Positions 35,950 through 45,418 of a DNA stretch of 64,000 nt are shown here, one piece after another. Position numbers and translations under genes: made by a program. The notes below the pieces were generated by a model. It was not told the origin of the DNA and searched no databases. It was given only the letters and a program-made list of their open reading frames with translations. The stretch spans positions 326,148-390,147 of the forward strand of contig NZ_VRYZ01000006.1 of assembly GCF_008064635.1 (NCBI RefSeq). Reading direction: 5' to 3'. The number at the start of each line of letters is the position of its first letter. Positions within the stretch are counted from its first letter, which is position 1. Source of the stretch: Parahaliea aestuarii. GTDB lineage: Bacteria; Pseudomonadota; Gammaproteobacteria; Pseudomonadales; Halieaceae.

Positions 35950-37152
35950 TTACACGCGCTCAATGATGGTGGCGATGCCAATGCCGCCGCCCGCGCACAG
36001 CGTTACCAGGGCGGTGTTCTGGTCCCTGCGCTCCAGTTCGTCGAGCACCGTGCCAAGGATCATGGCCCCGGTCGCCCCGATGGGGTGTCCCATGGCGATA
36101 GCGCCGCCGTTGACGTTGATTTTGTCGTCGGGAATGCCCAGCAGGCGCTGGTAGCGCAATACAACAGCGGCAAAGGCCTCGTTGAGTTCAAACAGATCGA
36201 TGTCCTCCACACTCATCCCGGCGATCTGCAAGGCCTTCTTCGACGCCGGCGCCGGCCCCCCCAGCATCAGGGTGGGTTCGCTACCGGTCAGGGCACAGGC
36301 GCGAATGCGGGCGCGGGGCTTCAGCCCGAGATCGCTACCGGCCTCGCGATTACCCACCAGCACCAGCGCGGCGCCATCCACCACGCCCGAGCTGTTGCCC
36401 GGCGTGTGAATACAGGCGAGCTTTTCCACCTGGGGGTATTTGAACTTGAGGAAGTCGCCATGGCCGTACTGTTCAAACACGGTGAAGGAGGGCTTGAGGC
36501 CCGCGAGGTTCTCCATCGTGGTCGGGCGAATCAGCTCGTCCCGGTCCAGCACCACCACGCCGTTGAGGTCGGTTACCGGTACCAGGGAGCGATCAAAATA
36601 GCCGGCGTCGCGGGCCGCCGCGGCGCGGCGCTGGGACTCGCAGGCGTAGCGGTCCACGTCTTCACGACTGAAGCCGTCCAGGTGGGCCATCAGGTCCGCT
36701 GCCAGGCCCTGGGAAATGCCGAAGCTGTGCATCGCCACCCAGGGGTCGCCAGCGGCGGCACCACCGGCGCCAATCCCCAGGCGCGACATGCTCTCCACCC
36801 CGCCGGCCATGCCCAGGGACTCCATGCCCGACATGACCTTCATAGCCAGTGTGTTCACTGCATCCAGGCCACCGGCGCAGTAACGGTGCAGCTGGGCGCC
36901 TACGGTTGCCTGGTGCCAACCGCTGTAGACCAGCGCCGTCTTGGCGATGTTCTGGCCCTGCTCCTTTACCGGCTCGCCGGTGGCGAGCAGTACATCCTCC
37001 ACCCGCTCCTCGGACAGATCGTGCCGGTCGCGCATGGCAAGCAGTAGATTGCGCACCAGATCAACCGGCTTGACCTCGTACAGGCCGCCACCGGGCTTGC
37101 CGCGCCCGCGCGGGGTGCGAATGGCATCGTAGATGTATGCGTCCTGGGTCAT
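35950..37152 (-). CDS. Acetyl-CoA C-acyltransferase (thiolase, FadA/FadI-like)
   Basis: This 400-aa thiolase has all catalytic residues: nucleophile Cys in [11 protein letters not shown] near residue 91, [10 protein letters not shown], His in [12 protein letters not shown] near residue 350, and the base Cys in [12 protein letters not shown] near residue 385. It performs the last step of beta-oxidation, cleaving 3-ketoacyl-CoA. AGAGGAA stands before ATG 37152. It is the first gene of the operon with the FadJ-like subunit and likely forms a complex with it. Confidence 0.93.
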   Translation of the reverse strand: MTQDAYIYDAIRTPRGRGKPGGGLYEVKPVDLVRNLLLAMRDRHDLSEERVEDVLLATGEPVKEQGQNIAKTALVYSGWHQATVGAQLHRYCAGGLDAVNTLAMKVMSGMESLGMAGGVESMSRLGIGAGGAAAGDPWVAMHSFGISQGLAADLMAHLDGFSREDVDRYACESQRRAAAARDAGYFDRSLVPVTDLNGVVVLDRDELIRPTTMENLAGLKPSFTVFEQYGHGDFLKFKYPQVEKLACIHTPGNSSGVVDGAALVLVGNREAGSDLGLKPRARIRACALTGSEPTLMLGGPAPASKKALQIAGMSVEDIDLFELNEAFAAVVLRYQRLLGIPDDKINVNGGAIAMGHPIGATGAMILGTVLDELERRDQNTALVTLCAGGGIGIATIIERV

Positions 37153-37349
37153 GGGATTCCTCTTGCCTGGACTGGCCGCGGCGTGACTGCCGGCCACAAT
37201 GATCAGTGGCGCCATCTTCCCGGCCAGATCATCGGCAATCCATTGCGCCAGGGGTCAGGGTCCGCTGACTTAATCCTTCAGCGGGCAGCTGTACCGTCGC
37301 CGGGCTGTGCTAGTCTTGGCCCGACGACAACAAGAATCCGGGGCACAGC

Positions 37350-38141
37350 ATGGAAATGCAGGATGTCAGCCTGATCCTCCAGAAAGTGGGTGAATACGGC
37401 AACCTGGTGTTGCAGGGCCTGCTGATAATGATCGGCGGCATGATCGCCATTTTCCTGCTCTACCGCCTTGTCGCCTCCTTTGTGAAACCCGCCGGCACCT
37501 GGGCGCGATTGCTGAAGGTCGCCTTCGGCACCTTCTACGCCCTGATCCTGGTGATCACTGTGCTGGTGGCCGCCAACCGCCTGGGCTACGACGCCTCCGG
37601 TATCGCCGGGCTCGCGATCCTGGCGGTGCTGGTGGTGGCCACGATTGTTTTCTTCCTCATTCCCTTCCTGCCCCGCCTGCCCTTCTTCCCCGGCGACACC
37701 ATCGAGGTCCGCGGTGTGATGGGTACAGTGGAAGCCATCACCGCCTACCAGACTGTCATCCGTACCTTCGACGGCCAGACGGTCTTCATCCCCAGCGCCC
37801 TGGTGATGACCTCGGCGGTGACCAACTTCAGCTGCAACCCCGCGCGGCGGGTGGCGATGACCTTCCCGCTGTCCCCCGACAGCGACGTGGAGTCCGCCAG
37901 CGCCGCCCTGGTGGCGCTGATGGAAGCCGACGAAAAGGTGTTGAACCAGCCCGCCCCCGCCGCCCTGGTGACCGGTATGGACCGCAACGAAATCAGCCTG
38001 TTCGCCACCTGCTGGGTGGCTACGCCGGAGTGGTTCAGCAGCCGGGACCGGCTGTACCGGGCGAGCCTGACGGCACTGAAGGCGGTGCCGGAAGTGTCGC
38101 TGGCCACCGGGCGCCTGCGAGTGGACCGCGGCGACGACTGA
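37350..38141 (+). CDS. MscS-like mechanosensitive-channel family membrane protein
   Basis: This 263-aa inner-membrane protein has three hydrophobic helices in the first 110 residues, then the MscS beta-domain signature PFFPGDTIEVRGVMGTVEAI and TVIRTFDGQTVFIPSALV. A short alpha/beta tail follows. It is slightly shorter than E. coli MscS (286 aa). Its pore-lining helix lacks an obvious GxxxAG repeat, so conductance may differ. It probably helps the cell survive osmotic downshock. ATG 37350 is the first of two close starts and lacks a strong ribosome site. Transcribed in the same direction as rep. Confidence 0.82.
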   Translation: MEMQDVSLILQKVGEYGNLVLQGLLIMIGGMIAIFLLYRLVASFVKPAGTWARLLKVAFGTFYALILVITVLVAANRLGYDASGIAGLAILAVLVVATIVFFLIPFLPRLPFFPGDTIEVRGVMGTVEAITAYQTVIRTFDGQTVFIPSALVMTSAVTNFSCNPARRVAMTFPLSPDSDVESASAALVALMEADEKVLNQPAPAALVTGMDRNEISLFATCWVATPEWFSSRDRLYRASLTALKAVPEVSLATGRLRVDRGDD

Positions 38142-38197
38142 TCCGGCCGGGCCATTCCTGCTACACTGGCGCCCCATTCACCACCCGTGTTGCCCCA

Positions 38198-40192
38198 GTG
38201 ACCCAACTCAACCCCCGCCAACGCGAGGCCGTGCGCTACATCGACGGCCCCCTGCTGGTGCTGGCCGGCGCCGGCAGCGGCAAGACCAGCGTGATCACCC
38301 GCAAGATCGCCTACCTGGTGGAGCAGTGCGGCATCGACGCCAAGCGCATCGCCGCGGTGACCTTCACCAACAAGGCGGCGCGGGAGATGAAGGAGCGGGT
38401 GGGCAAGATCCTGGGCAATGGCGCCGACGGGCTGACGGTGAGCACCTTCCACCAGTTGGGCCTGAATATCATCCGCCGCGAGCGCAAGCACCTGGGCCTG
38501 AAGAACGGCTTTTCCATCTTCGACGGCGAGGACAGCAAGAACCTGATCAAGGACCTGCTGATCCAGGAGCACGGCTCCGACGGTGACCAGGCCGGTACCA
38601 TCCAGCAACGCATCTCCAACTGGAAAAACGACCGGGTGCTGCCGGAAGAGGCGGTGGCGGCGGCCACCAGCCCGGCGGACATGCTCTGCGCCCAGGCCTA
38701 CCTGCGCTACCGGCGGGCCCTGAAAGCCTACAACGCGCTGGATTTCGATGACCTGATTCTGCTGCCCACCATCCTCTTCGAGCACCAGCCGGAGATTCTG
38801 GAGAAGTGGCAGAACCAGCTGCACTACCTGCTGGTGGACGAATACCAGGACACCAACTCCAGCCAGTACCTGCTGGTGCGGCAGATCGTCGGCCTGCGTG
38901 GCGGGCTGACGGTGGTGGGCGATGACGACCAGTCCATCTACGCCTGGCGCGGCGCGCGGCCGGAAAACCTGAGCCTGCTGCAGGAGGACTTCCCGGCCCT
39001 CAAGATCGTCAAGCTGGAGCAGAATTACCGCTCCACCTCGCGCATTCTCAAGGCCGCCAACACCCTGATTGCCAACAACGAACACGTGTTCGAGAAGCAG
39101 CTCTGGTCCGAGCTGGGCATGGGCGACCCGCTGCGGGTGATGCGCTGCGCCAACGAGCAGGACGAGGCCGACCAGGTAGTGGCGGAAATCCAGGACCACA
39201 AACTGCGCAAGCGCACCCGCTATGGCGACTACGCCATCCTCTACCGCGGCAACCACCAGTCGCGGCTGATCGAACTGGCCCTGCAGCAGAACGGCGTGCC
39301 CTACCACCTCAGCGGCGGTACCTCCTTCTTCGCCCGCAACGAGGTGAAGGACATCATGGCCTACCTGCGCCTGCTGGTGAACGCGGACGACGACAACGCC
39401 TTCCTGCGCATCGCCAACGTGCCCCGGCGCAAGCTCGGCGCCAGCACCCTGGAGGCCCTGGGCGAATTCGCCAACGAGCAGCATGTGAGCCTCAGTGGCG
39501 CCTGCGAGCGCCTCAGCGAGGGCGTGCTGCCGGAAGCCGGACTGAAACGGTTGCGGGAATTCCATCACTGGCTGGAGCAGATACGCCGCATCAGCGCGGA
39601 GAAATCCGGCGCCGACGGCATTCGCCAGCTGCTGCGCGACATCGACTACGAGGACTGGCTGCTGCAGCTCAGCTCCAGCGAGGATGTCGCCGAGCGCCGT
39701 ATGGGCAATGTCTACTTCCTGGTGGACTCCATCGACCGCCTGATGCGCGACGAGGAACTGGCCCTCGACGAGGCCATCAATCGCCTCATCCTGCGCGACC
39801 TGCTGGAACAGCAGGATGAAGAGGAAGCCGGACCCGACTGTGTGCAGCTGATGACGCTGCACGCCTCCAAGGGCCTGGAATTTCCCCACGTCTATATCAT
39901 CGGCATGGAAGAGGGCTTCCTGCCCCACCGGGTCAGCGTGGAAGAGGACAACATCGCCGAGGAGCGCCGCCTGGCCTATGTCGGCATCACCCGCGCCCGC
40001 GAAACCCTGACCATGAGCCTGGCCGAGCGCCGCCGCCAGTACGGCGAGACCGTGCCCTGTGAACCCAGCCGCTTCCTGGCGGAACTGCCAGAGGAAGACC
40101 TGGTGTGGCAGGGCGGCGGCGAGGCCACGCCCGAGGCCAACCAGGAGCGCGCCGCCGAGACCCTCAGCGGGCTGAAGGCCCTGTTCGCCTGA
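38198..40192 (+). CDS. rep: ATP-dependent DNA helicase Rep (SF1A)
   Basis: This 664-aa superfamily-1A 3'-5' helicase is close in length and N-terminus to E. coli Rep. It has TQLNPRQREAVRYIDG (Q motif), Walker A GAGSGKTSVITRK, Walker B with VDEYQDTNSSQ, DDDQSIYAWRGA (motif III), KLEQNYRSTSRIL (IV) and LMTLHASKGLEFPHV (V). It unwinds DNA ahead of replication forks and removes bound protein. The start is GTG 38198, inferred because the family begins directly there; an upstream frame through the channel gene is rejected. The end lies 10 bases before the antiporter gene. Confidence 0.95.
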   Translation: MTQLNPRQREAVRYIDGPLLVLAGAGSGKTSVITRKIAYLVEQCGIDAKRIAAVTFTNKAAREMKERVGKILGNGADGLTVSTFHQLGLNIIRRERKHLGLKNGFSIFDGEDSKNLIKDLLIQEHGSDGDQAGTIQQRISNWKNDRVLPEEAVAAATSPADMLCAQAYLRYRRALKAYNALDFDDLILLPTILFEHQPEILEKWQNQLHYLLVDEYQDTNSSQYLLVRQIVGLRGGLTVVGDDDQSIYAWRGARPENLSLLQEDFPALKIVKLEQNYRSTSRILKAANTLIANNEHVFEKQLWSELGMGDPLRVMRCANEQDEADQVVAEIQDHKLRKRTRYGDYAILYRGNHQSRLIELALQQNGVPYHLSGGTSFFARNEVKDIMAYLRLLVNADDDNAFLRIANVPRRKLGASTLEALGEFANEQHVSLSGACERLSEGVLPEAGLKRLREFHHWLEQIRRISAEKSGADGIRQLLRDIDYEDWLLQLSSSEDVAERRMGNVYFLVDSIDRLMRDEELALDEAINRLILRDLLEQQDEEEAGPDCVQLMTLHASKGLEFPHVYIIGMEEGFLPHRVSVEEDNIAEERRLAYVGITRARETLTMSLAERRRQYGETVPCEPSRFLAELPEEDLVWQGGGEATPEANQERAAETLSGLKALFA

Positions 40193-40202
40193 GCGCCAGA
40201 CC

Positions 40203-41924
40203 ATGATCGACGCCAGCTACCAACTGATTCTCCTGTGCGCCTTTCTCGGGCTGGTGAGCATCGCCATCACCGGTCTGTCCCAGCGCCTGGGCGCTCCCTC
40301 CCTGCTGCTGTTCCTGCTGGTGGGCATGCTGGCGGGCGAAGACGGCCCCGGCGGTATTCACTTTGACGATGTCGGCACCGCCTTCCTGGTGGGCAACATC
40401 GCCCTGGCCATCATCCTGCTGGACGGTGGCATGCGCACCCATGTCAGCAGTTTCCGGGTCGGCCTGAAACCCGCCCTGTCCCTGGCCACCCTCGGCGTGG
40501 CCATCACCAGTGGCATCGTAGGGCTGGTGGCCGCCTGGATCCTGGACTGGCCCCTGCTCAACGGCCTGTTGCTGGGCGCCATCGTCGGCAGCACAGATGC
40601 CGCCGCGGTGTTCGGGTTGCTGCACGGTGCCGGGCTGGAACTGAAGCAGCGCAGCGGCGCCACCCTGGAGATCGAGTCAGGTACCAACGACCCGATGGCC
40701 ATCTTCCTGACAGTCTCCCTGCTCGGCCTGCTGGGCAGCACCAGCAGTGGCAATATCGGAGTAGCGTTGCTGCTGGAGTTCCTGCAACAGATGGGCTTTG
40801 GCGGCATTGCCGGGCTGGCCGGCGGCTGGCTGCTGCAGAAGCTGCTGAACTGGCTGCACCTGCCGCGGGTCCTCTACCCGCTGCTGGCGGTGTCCTTCGG
40901 CCTCTGTGTGTTCGGCCTCACCAACCTGGCCGGCGGCAGCGGCTTTCTCGCCATCTACCTGATCGGCCTGCTGCTGGGCAATCGCCCCGTCAACTACCTG
41001 CGCGATATCCGCTGGCTGCTGGACGGACTGGCCTGGCTCAGCCAGATCGGCATGTTCCTGCTGCTGGGTCTGCTGGTCACGCCGTCGTCGCTGCTGGATG
41101 TCGCCTTGCCGGCCCTGGTCATCGCCGCCGCCCTGATGCTGGTGGCGCGGCCCGTGGCCGTGTTTACCTGCCTGCTGCCCTTTCGCCTTCCCCTCAAGGA
41201 GCAGGTGTTTATTTCCTGGGTCGGCCTGAAGGGCGCCGTACCCATCATCCTCGCCCTGTTCCCCTACCTCTCAGGCATGGAGCACAGCGCCACTTACTTC
41301 CAGGTCACCTTCTTCGTGGTGCTGCTGTCCCTGTGCTTCCAGGGCTGGACCATCGCGCCGCTGGCGCGGCGCCTGCAGCTGGACGTGCCGCCGCTGGTTG
41401 AGGACAGGGAGCACCTGGGTGTGGTCATTCCAGGCCAGGTGGATCGGGAACTGCTGGCCTACCGCATCCACGCCGGCAGCCCGGCGGATGCCTACGTGTT
41501 GGGCCGGCTGCCGCTGCCTGACAGCGTGAAAACCGTCGGGGTACTGCGCACGGATCAGGTACTGCAGCCCCGGGACGACTTGCGACTGGCGCCGGAGGAC
41601 ATCCTGGTACTGCTCACCCCCAGCCACGAGAGCGACCAGCTGGCCGGGCTGTTTGCCACCCTGCCCACCCGCTCCCACCTGGTCAGCAGCGCCTTCTTCG
41701 GCCCCTTCACCCTGCAACCGGACGTGCTGTTCGATGATCTCTGCGCCGCCTACGGCGTAGCGCCCGATCCGGACTTGGAGGGCCTCGACCTGGATGCGGT
41801 ACTGCGCAGGCGGGTACACGCCCAGCCGGTGGTCGGCGACCGGCTGCGAGTGGGTAATATCGAATTGGTGGTGAAGCAGATGGCGCAGGGGCGCATCCTG
41901 CAGGTGGGCCTGAAGCTCTGCTAA
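40203..41924 (+). CDS. CPA1-type K+/H+ antiporter with RCK_C domain (NhaP2-like)
   Basis: This 573-aa protein starts with an antiporter membrane domain of 12 or more helices (about residues 1-390), including the GSTDAAAVFGLL motif with the transport Asp and EIESGTNDPMAIFL. A cytoplasmic TrkA-C (RCK_C) domain follows, around residues 400-490. The pattern matches the NhaP2/CvrA family, which exchanges K+ (or Na+) for H+ and may act in osmotic and pH homeostasis. It is 10 bases after rep, a spacing that suggests co-transcription without functional meaning. Confidence 0.9.
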   Translation: MIDASYQLILLCAFLGLVSIAITGLSQRLGAPSLLLFLLVGMLAGEDGPGGIHFDDVGTAFLVGNIALAIILLDGGMRTHVSSFRVGLKPALSLATLGVAITSGIVGLVAAWILDWPLLNGLLLGAIVGSTDAAAVFGLLHGAGLELKQRSGATLEIESGTNDPMAIFLTVSLLGLLGSTSSGNIGVALLLEFLQQMGFGGIAGLAGGWLLQKLLNWLHLPRVLYPLLAVSFGLCVFGLTNLAGGSGFLAIYLIGLLLGNRPVNYLRDIRWLLDGLAWLSQIGMFLLLGLLVTPSSLLDVALPALVIAAALMLVARPVAVFTCLLPFRLPLKEQVFISWVGLKGAVPIILALFPYLSGMEHSATYFQVTFFVVLLSLCFQGWTIAPLARRLQLDVPPLVEDREHLGVVIPGQVDRELLAYRIHAGSPADAYVLGRLPLPDSVKTVGVLRTDQVLQPRDDLRLAPEDILVLLTPSHESDQLAGLFATLPTRSHLVSSAFFGPFTLQPDVLFDDLCAAYGVAPDPDLEGLDLDAVLRRRVHAQPVVGDRLRVGNIELVVKQMAQGRILQVGLKLC

Positions 41925-41934
41925 CCGGCGGCTA

Positions 41935-42210
41935 TCATCTGGTCAGCGCGGGGCGGCGCAGGGCTACCATCCAGCCGATCACAGTAACGGCCCCCAGCCA
42001 GAGCACGAACCCGGCGACCTGCCCAAAGACCACCAGCAGCACGCCCGGCAACAGGACCAGTACCGCCATGGCCCATTTCTGCCAGGGCACCACGGGCGCC
42101 GGGCGCGACAGTCCATAAACCCTGCGACGCTTCGGATTGACCGCTGCCAGCCAGGCAAGACCGAGGCCGCTCAACAGACTGGCCACCAGAAACAGTATCA
42201 GGCTCATCAT
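41935..42210 (-). CDS. Small two/three-helix membrane protein (DUF3325-like)
   Basis: This 91-aa inner-membrane protein has three hydrophobic stretches (LFLVASLLSGLGLAWLAAV, MAVLVLLPGVLLVVFGQVA and FVLWLGAVTVIGW) and a basic loop after the first. It resembles the DUF3325 proteins that accompany PepSY-type reductases in iron-uptake loci. The start, ATG 42210, overlaps the PepSY stop as ATGA; the next ATG (42207) is possible too. A longer in-frame frame across the PepSY gene is not used. Function unknown; link to iron handling comes from context only. Confidence 0.6.
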   Translation of the reverse strand: MMSLILFLVASLLSGLGLAWLAAVNPKRRRVYGLSRPAPVVPWQKWAMAVLVLLPGVLLVVFGQVAGFVLWLGAVTVIGWMVALRRPALTR

Positions 42211-43790
42211 GTGGCCGCCCGGGGAGTCAGGGCGGCAAAGCGCGGCATCCAGCCGAGACCCGCGGCCACCCGACAGCAGATCACCCCCGACAGCACCATC
42301 ACACAGTCCATGGCCACCACCACACCGTTGCCACCGGCCAGGGCCTCGGCCCAGGGTGTACCGCCCAGCAGCATCCGCGTAAAGGGCAGCAGTACGAAGA
42401 GAGCACCGAGGAAGCCGGCCAGCGTGCGGTGCAGCGCAGCCCGGGGCAGCAGCAGGCCCAGCGCGATGGTCAGCAGGGAGAAGCCGATAAAGCCGGAAGC
42501 CACCCAGTAATGGGTATCCGCGCGGCCGTAGCTGAGGAAAAAGACATGGGCGGCGCCCGCCAGGCCGATGGGCGTGCCATAGGCGACGACCTCCACACTG
42601 CTCGCCAGGCGCCGCCACAGCGGGTCCTCCTCGCGCCGCTGCAGCCACAGTTGCAGTCCGGTGATGGTCACATAGCACATGGCCAGCCCGAGGCAGACCC
42701 AGACAATCTTGGACAGCAGCCCGGCGAAGTGACCGAAATGCAGGGGGCCCATCAGGTCGAAGGCAACGGTGCCCGCCGAGGGGACAGTGCCGAGGCTGGG
42801 TTTGACCCCCAGAAACTCGCCGGTGGCGCCGTCGAACAGGTTAGTGGTGCCGGTCAGCTCACCCTCCGACGGCGCGTGGAATACCAGTACCTGCGAATCC
42901 GCCCGCCCCCAGTGCGACACCGAGGTGAACTGGGGGACAGAGCCGGCCTCTGCGGCCGAGCGCGCGTGGATGGCGTCGAGGTTCGCCATGGGTACCGGGG
43001 CGGGATCGCTCGCCTCCGGTGTACCCGACAGGGTTTCGAGGGCGGCCACCTGGTCGCCGCCGAAGGCCGTTATGGCCACCAGCGGCAGGCCAAGGGCAGT
43101 GGCAAAACTGAAGAATGAACCCGTGAACGCCAGCACAAACCCGAACACCAACCCCCAGGTGCCAGCCAGTACATGCCGGTCCTTCTTCTCCAGCAGGGCG
43201 CCGGTTGGGCGCGGTGCAACGAAGGCGTCCTTGATCAGGTGGCGGTGAATCAGCAGGCCCGAGATGGCGGCAACCAGCATCACCAGGCCGAGTATGCCGG
43301 TGGCGTAGAGCCCCCAGGGCTCCGGCAGGTGCAGGTTGACATGCAGATCGACGATAAAGCGGTCCAGGGCATCGCCGGGGCCGGCGTTGAACACCTCGCT
43401 GCCATAGTCTTCACGGCTGCGCAGCACTTCCCCGCTGCGCGGATCGATGTCCATCAGGGTACCGAAGTCTTCCATGTTGCCGGAGGCCGGATTTTGCTGG
43501 TGGGTGTGGAAATAGGCGACGATCTCACCGGCGGCATTGCCGAACAGGCTGACGTCCTCCCGCTGCGCCTCCGGCACGGTCTCGATAAGTTCACGCAGCG
43601 TGGCATCGACCGGCGCAGCCATCGGCTCCGCCACCTTGCTGCCGCCCACCGACCAGGCGCCAATCTCGTGTACCAGTACCGCCACCGCCCCGGTCAGCAC
43701 CACCACATAGAGAAACAGGCCGCAGATCACCGCGGACCAACCGTGTACCGCAATCAGGCGGCGGGTTCTTTCCTGTGACAGCTTGATCAT
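42207..43790 (-). CDS. PepSY-associated transmembrane protein
   Basis: This 527-aa inner-membrane protein begins with RRLIAVHGWSAVICGLFLYV and a strong first helix. A periplasmic PepSY-like region comes next (GEVLRSREDYGSEVF and following), then paired helices, one with a His-rich RFIVDLHVNLHLPEPWG segment. The four or more TM helices with His fit the PiuB/FsrB group of ferric-siderophore reductases, where they may bind haem. The gene couples to the small DUF3325-like gene and follows another small membrane gene. No TonB receptor is adjacent. ATG 43790 has AGGAAG upstream. Confidence 0.82.
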   Translation of the reverse strand: MIKLSQERTRRLIAVHGWSAVICGLFLYVVVLTGAVAVLVHEIGAWSVGGSKVAEPMAAPVDATLRELIETVPEAQREDVSLFGNAAGEIVAYFHTHQQNPASGNMEDFGTLMDIDPRSGEVLRSREDYGSEVFNAGPGDALDRFIVDLHVNLHLPEPWGLYATGILGLVMLVAAISGLLIHRHLIKDAFVAPRPTGALLEKKDRHVLAGTWGLVFGFVLAFTGSFFSFATALGLPLVAITAFGGDQVAALETLSGTPEASDPAPVPMANLDAIHARSAAEAGSVPQFTSVSHWGRADSQVLVFHAPSEGELTGTTNLFDGATGEFLGVKPSLGTVPSAGTVAFDLMGPLHFGHFAGLLSKIVWVCLGLAMCYVTITGLQLWLQRREEDPLWRRLASSVEVVAYGTPIGLAGAAHVFFLSYGRADTHYWVASGFIGFSLLTIALGLLLPRAALHRTLAGFLGALFVLLPFTRMLLGGTPWAEALAGGNGVVVAMDCVMVLSGVICCRVAAGLGWMPRFAALTPRAAT

Positions 43791-43856
43791 ACTGGCTTCC
43801 TGCTAGGGATCGCCGCCGCGGCGACGACATAACTGACAACGACTGTCTTGCCCACT

Positions 43857-44180
43857 TTACCCAGCTCCCTGCATCATGGTTTGCACAGCCGACACCACCG
43901 GCACACCATTGGCCACCGCCAGGGCGAGGATCACCGCCCCCGCGCGCCAGGGCCGCGCGTCCAGCAGGGCATAGAAGAACAGCAGCGCCCAGATCGCCGG
44001 AAACAGCAGGATGGGAAAGGCCAGGTGGTTGATACCGGCGGCTCCCTCAGGGAACCACGCCGTCATACCGGCCATCACCAGTATCGAGGCGACCAGCACC
44101 AGGGGGCCGGCCACGATCCAGCGGGCAAGCAGCGGCCCGCGGCCCTGCCCGGCTGGTGTATCAGGGGTGTTGGCACTCAC
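43857..44180 (-). CDS. Small three-helix membrane protein of unknown function
   Basis: This 107-aa protein has a polar N-terminus followed by three hydrophobic segments (WIVAGPLVLVASILVMAGMT, LAFPILLFPAIWALLFFYAL and AGAVILALAVANGVPVVSA). I do not recognise a named domain with confidence. It is 66 bases upstream of the PepSY gene on the same strand, and with the DUF3325-like gene gives the three-gene set often seen near iron-reductase loci. Confidence 0.6.
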   Translation of the reverse strand: MSANTPDTPAGQGRGPLLARWIVAGPLVLVASILVMAGMTAWFPEGAAGINHLAFPILLFPAIWALLFFYALLDARPWRAGAVILALAVANGVPVVSAVQTMMQGAG

Positions 44181-44320
44181 GGCGTACTGCTCTCCGGTGC
44201 GGGTGAAGGGTAAACGTACTGCGAATGAGAAATATTAGCACTACAGAGGGCGCGCTGCACATACCTCGCCGCCAGCGGCCTTGCTACACTGCCGGCCACT
44301 GTCGTCACAGGTTGTGAACC

Positions 44321-45400
44321 ATGCCCCGCCTGCCCCGCTTTTTTTGCTACTGCCACGCAACTGCCCTGCTCATCGCAGCGCCACTGCTGGTCGCCGCGCC
44401 CGACAACTACCGCTATAGCGACGCCCACCTGCACGCCGTGGATTTTTTCCAGCAGGGCATGCCCCTGGGTGAACTGATTGCCGCCATGGACGCCGCCAGC
44501 GTGGGCGATGCCATGATCTCGGGCATGGGGCTGATGAAAAAGTGGCAGGAGGACGAGCCGAAGCAGCCGGACACTTACGCCGGCGACGACGCCCCGGTGT
44601 ACTGGTTCAGTGCCACCGACGCCTATCTCGCCGCGGCCCTGCAAGGCCTGCCGGAAGCACAGCGCCTGCGGCTGCACCCCTTCCTCAGCGGTTTCAATCC
44701 CACCGACAAGAACGCCACCCTGCACCTTGAACGCATGGTAGAGATGTACCCCGGCCTGTGGCAGGGCATCGGCGAGGTCATCACCCGCCACGACGACCTC
44801 ACTGCCCTCACCGAGGGCGAGACGCCGCGCGCCAACAGCGAGGCCATGTACCGGGTCTACGCCTTTGCCCGCCGTCACGACCTGCCGGTGCTGCTGCACA
44901 GCAACATCACCTCCAAACGCGAGCGCAACGCCCTGTATGCCGGGGAGGTGGAAGCCGCGCTGAAAAAATTCCCCGAGGTGCGCTTCATCTGGGCCCACGC
45001 CGGCACCAGCAAGACCCTGCACCGCTTCCAGGACAAACTGGACTTCCTGCACGGGGAGGTGGAGCGCCTGCTGGCGGCCCACGACAACCTGTACATCGAC
45101 CTGTCGTGGACCGTACTGCGCCCCTACCTGCTGGACGGCAACGACCGGCCCGACCCCGAGTGGGTGGCGCTCGTTACGCGCTACCCCGGGCGCTTCATGC
45201 TCGGCTCCGACCTGCTGGGGCGCTACAAGAGCCTGGGGGAGAAACTGACCGACTACGAGTTGTTCCTGCAGGCCCTGCCCGGGGACACTGCCCGCGCCGT
45301 GGCGCGGGACAATTTCCTGGCCGTACTGCCGGAAAAGGGCGCCACGGGGTCAGAGCCCTTTATTTCTATGGGGTCAGAGCCCTTTATTTCTTCGAAATAA
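44321..45400 (+). CDS. Exported amidohydrolase-like protein with repeat-derived C-terminus
   Basis: This 359-aa protein has an N-terminal signal sequence (TALLIAAPLLVAAP), then a TIM-barrel amidohydrolase core. It shows the metal motif YSDAHLHAVDF near residue 33, GEVITRH near 150, LLHSNI near 192 and FIWAHAGTSK near 224, and an Asp in MLGSDLLG near 292, a layout of amidohydrolase_2 type enzymes. The last 20 residues (GATGSEPFISMGSEPFISSK) come from a 24-base repeat, so the natural end was probably near PEKG. The stop TAA lies inside the repeat's inverted arm. Substrate unknown; the location should be periplasmic. Confidence 0.8.
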   Translation: MPRLPRFFCYCHATALLIAAPLLVAAPDNYRYSDAHLHAVDFFQQGMPLGELIAAMDAASVGDAMISGMGLMKKWQEDEPKQPDTYAGDDAPVYWFSATDAYLAAALQGLPEAQRLRLHPFLSGFNPTDKNATLHLERMVEMYPGLWQGIGEVITRHDDLTALTEGETPRANSEAMYRVYAFARRHDLPVLLHSNITSKRERNALYAGEVEAALKKFPEVRFIWAHAGTSKTLHRFQDKLDFLHGEVERLLAAHDNLYIDLSWTVLRPYLLDGNDRPDPEWVALVTRYPGRFMLGSDLLGRYKSLGEKLTDYELFLQALPGDTARAVARDNFLAVLPEKGATGSEPFISMGSEPFISSK

Positions 45401-45414
45401 AGGGCTCTGACCCC
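45346..45414. repeat. REP-like element: two direct 21-base units plus an inverted copy
   Basis: GGGGTCAGAGCCCTTTATTT plus C occurs at 45346-45366 and again at 45370-45390 (24-base period). An exact inverted copy at 45394-45414 makes a 21-bp hairpin with the second, with loop TTC. The element lies between the convergent amidohydrolase and RND genes, and can serve as a bidirectional terminator. The family resembles the GGGTCAGAG repeats associated with RAYT-type transposases, recalled rather than checked. Confidence 0.85.
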
Positions 45415-45418
45415 GGTT

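Noticed and set aside
34570..37047. Long rightward open frame (825 codons) opposite the FadJ-like and thiolase genes
   Set aside because: It is an antisense shadow of two clear genes in GC-rich DNA; its translation is low-complexity His/Gly/Gln-rich with no domain.
37745..40204. Leftward open frame (819 codons) opposite rep
   Set aside because: Antisense to the full Rep coding sequence; composition (Val/Gln/Gly/His repeats) is typical of GC-rich shadow frames.
42211..42678. N-terminal extension of the DUF3325-like protein across the PepSY gene
   Set aside because: It overlaps PepSY in another frame and is Gly/Arg-rich; the hydrophobic protein starts naturally at 42210.
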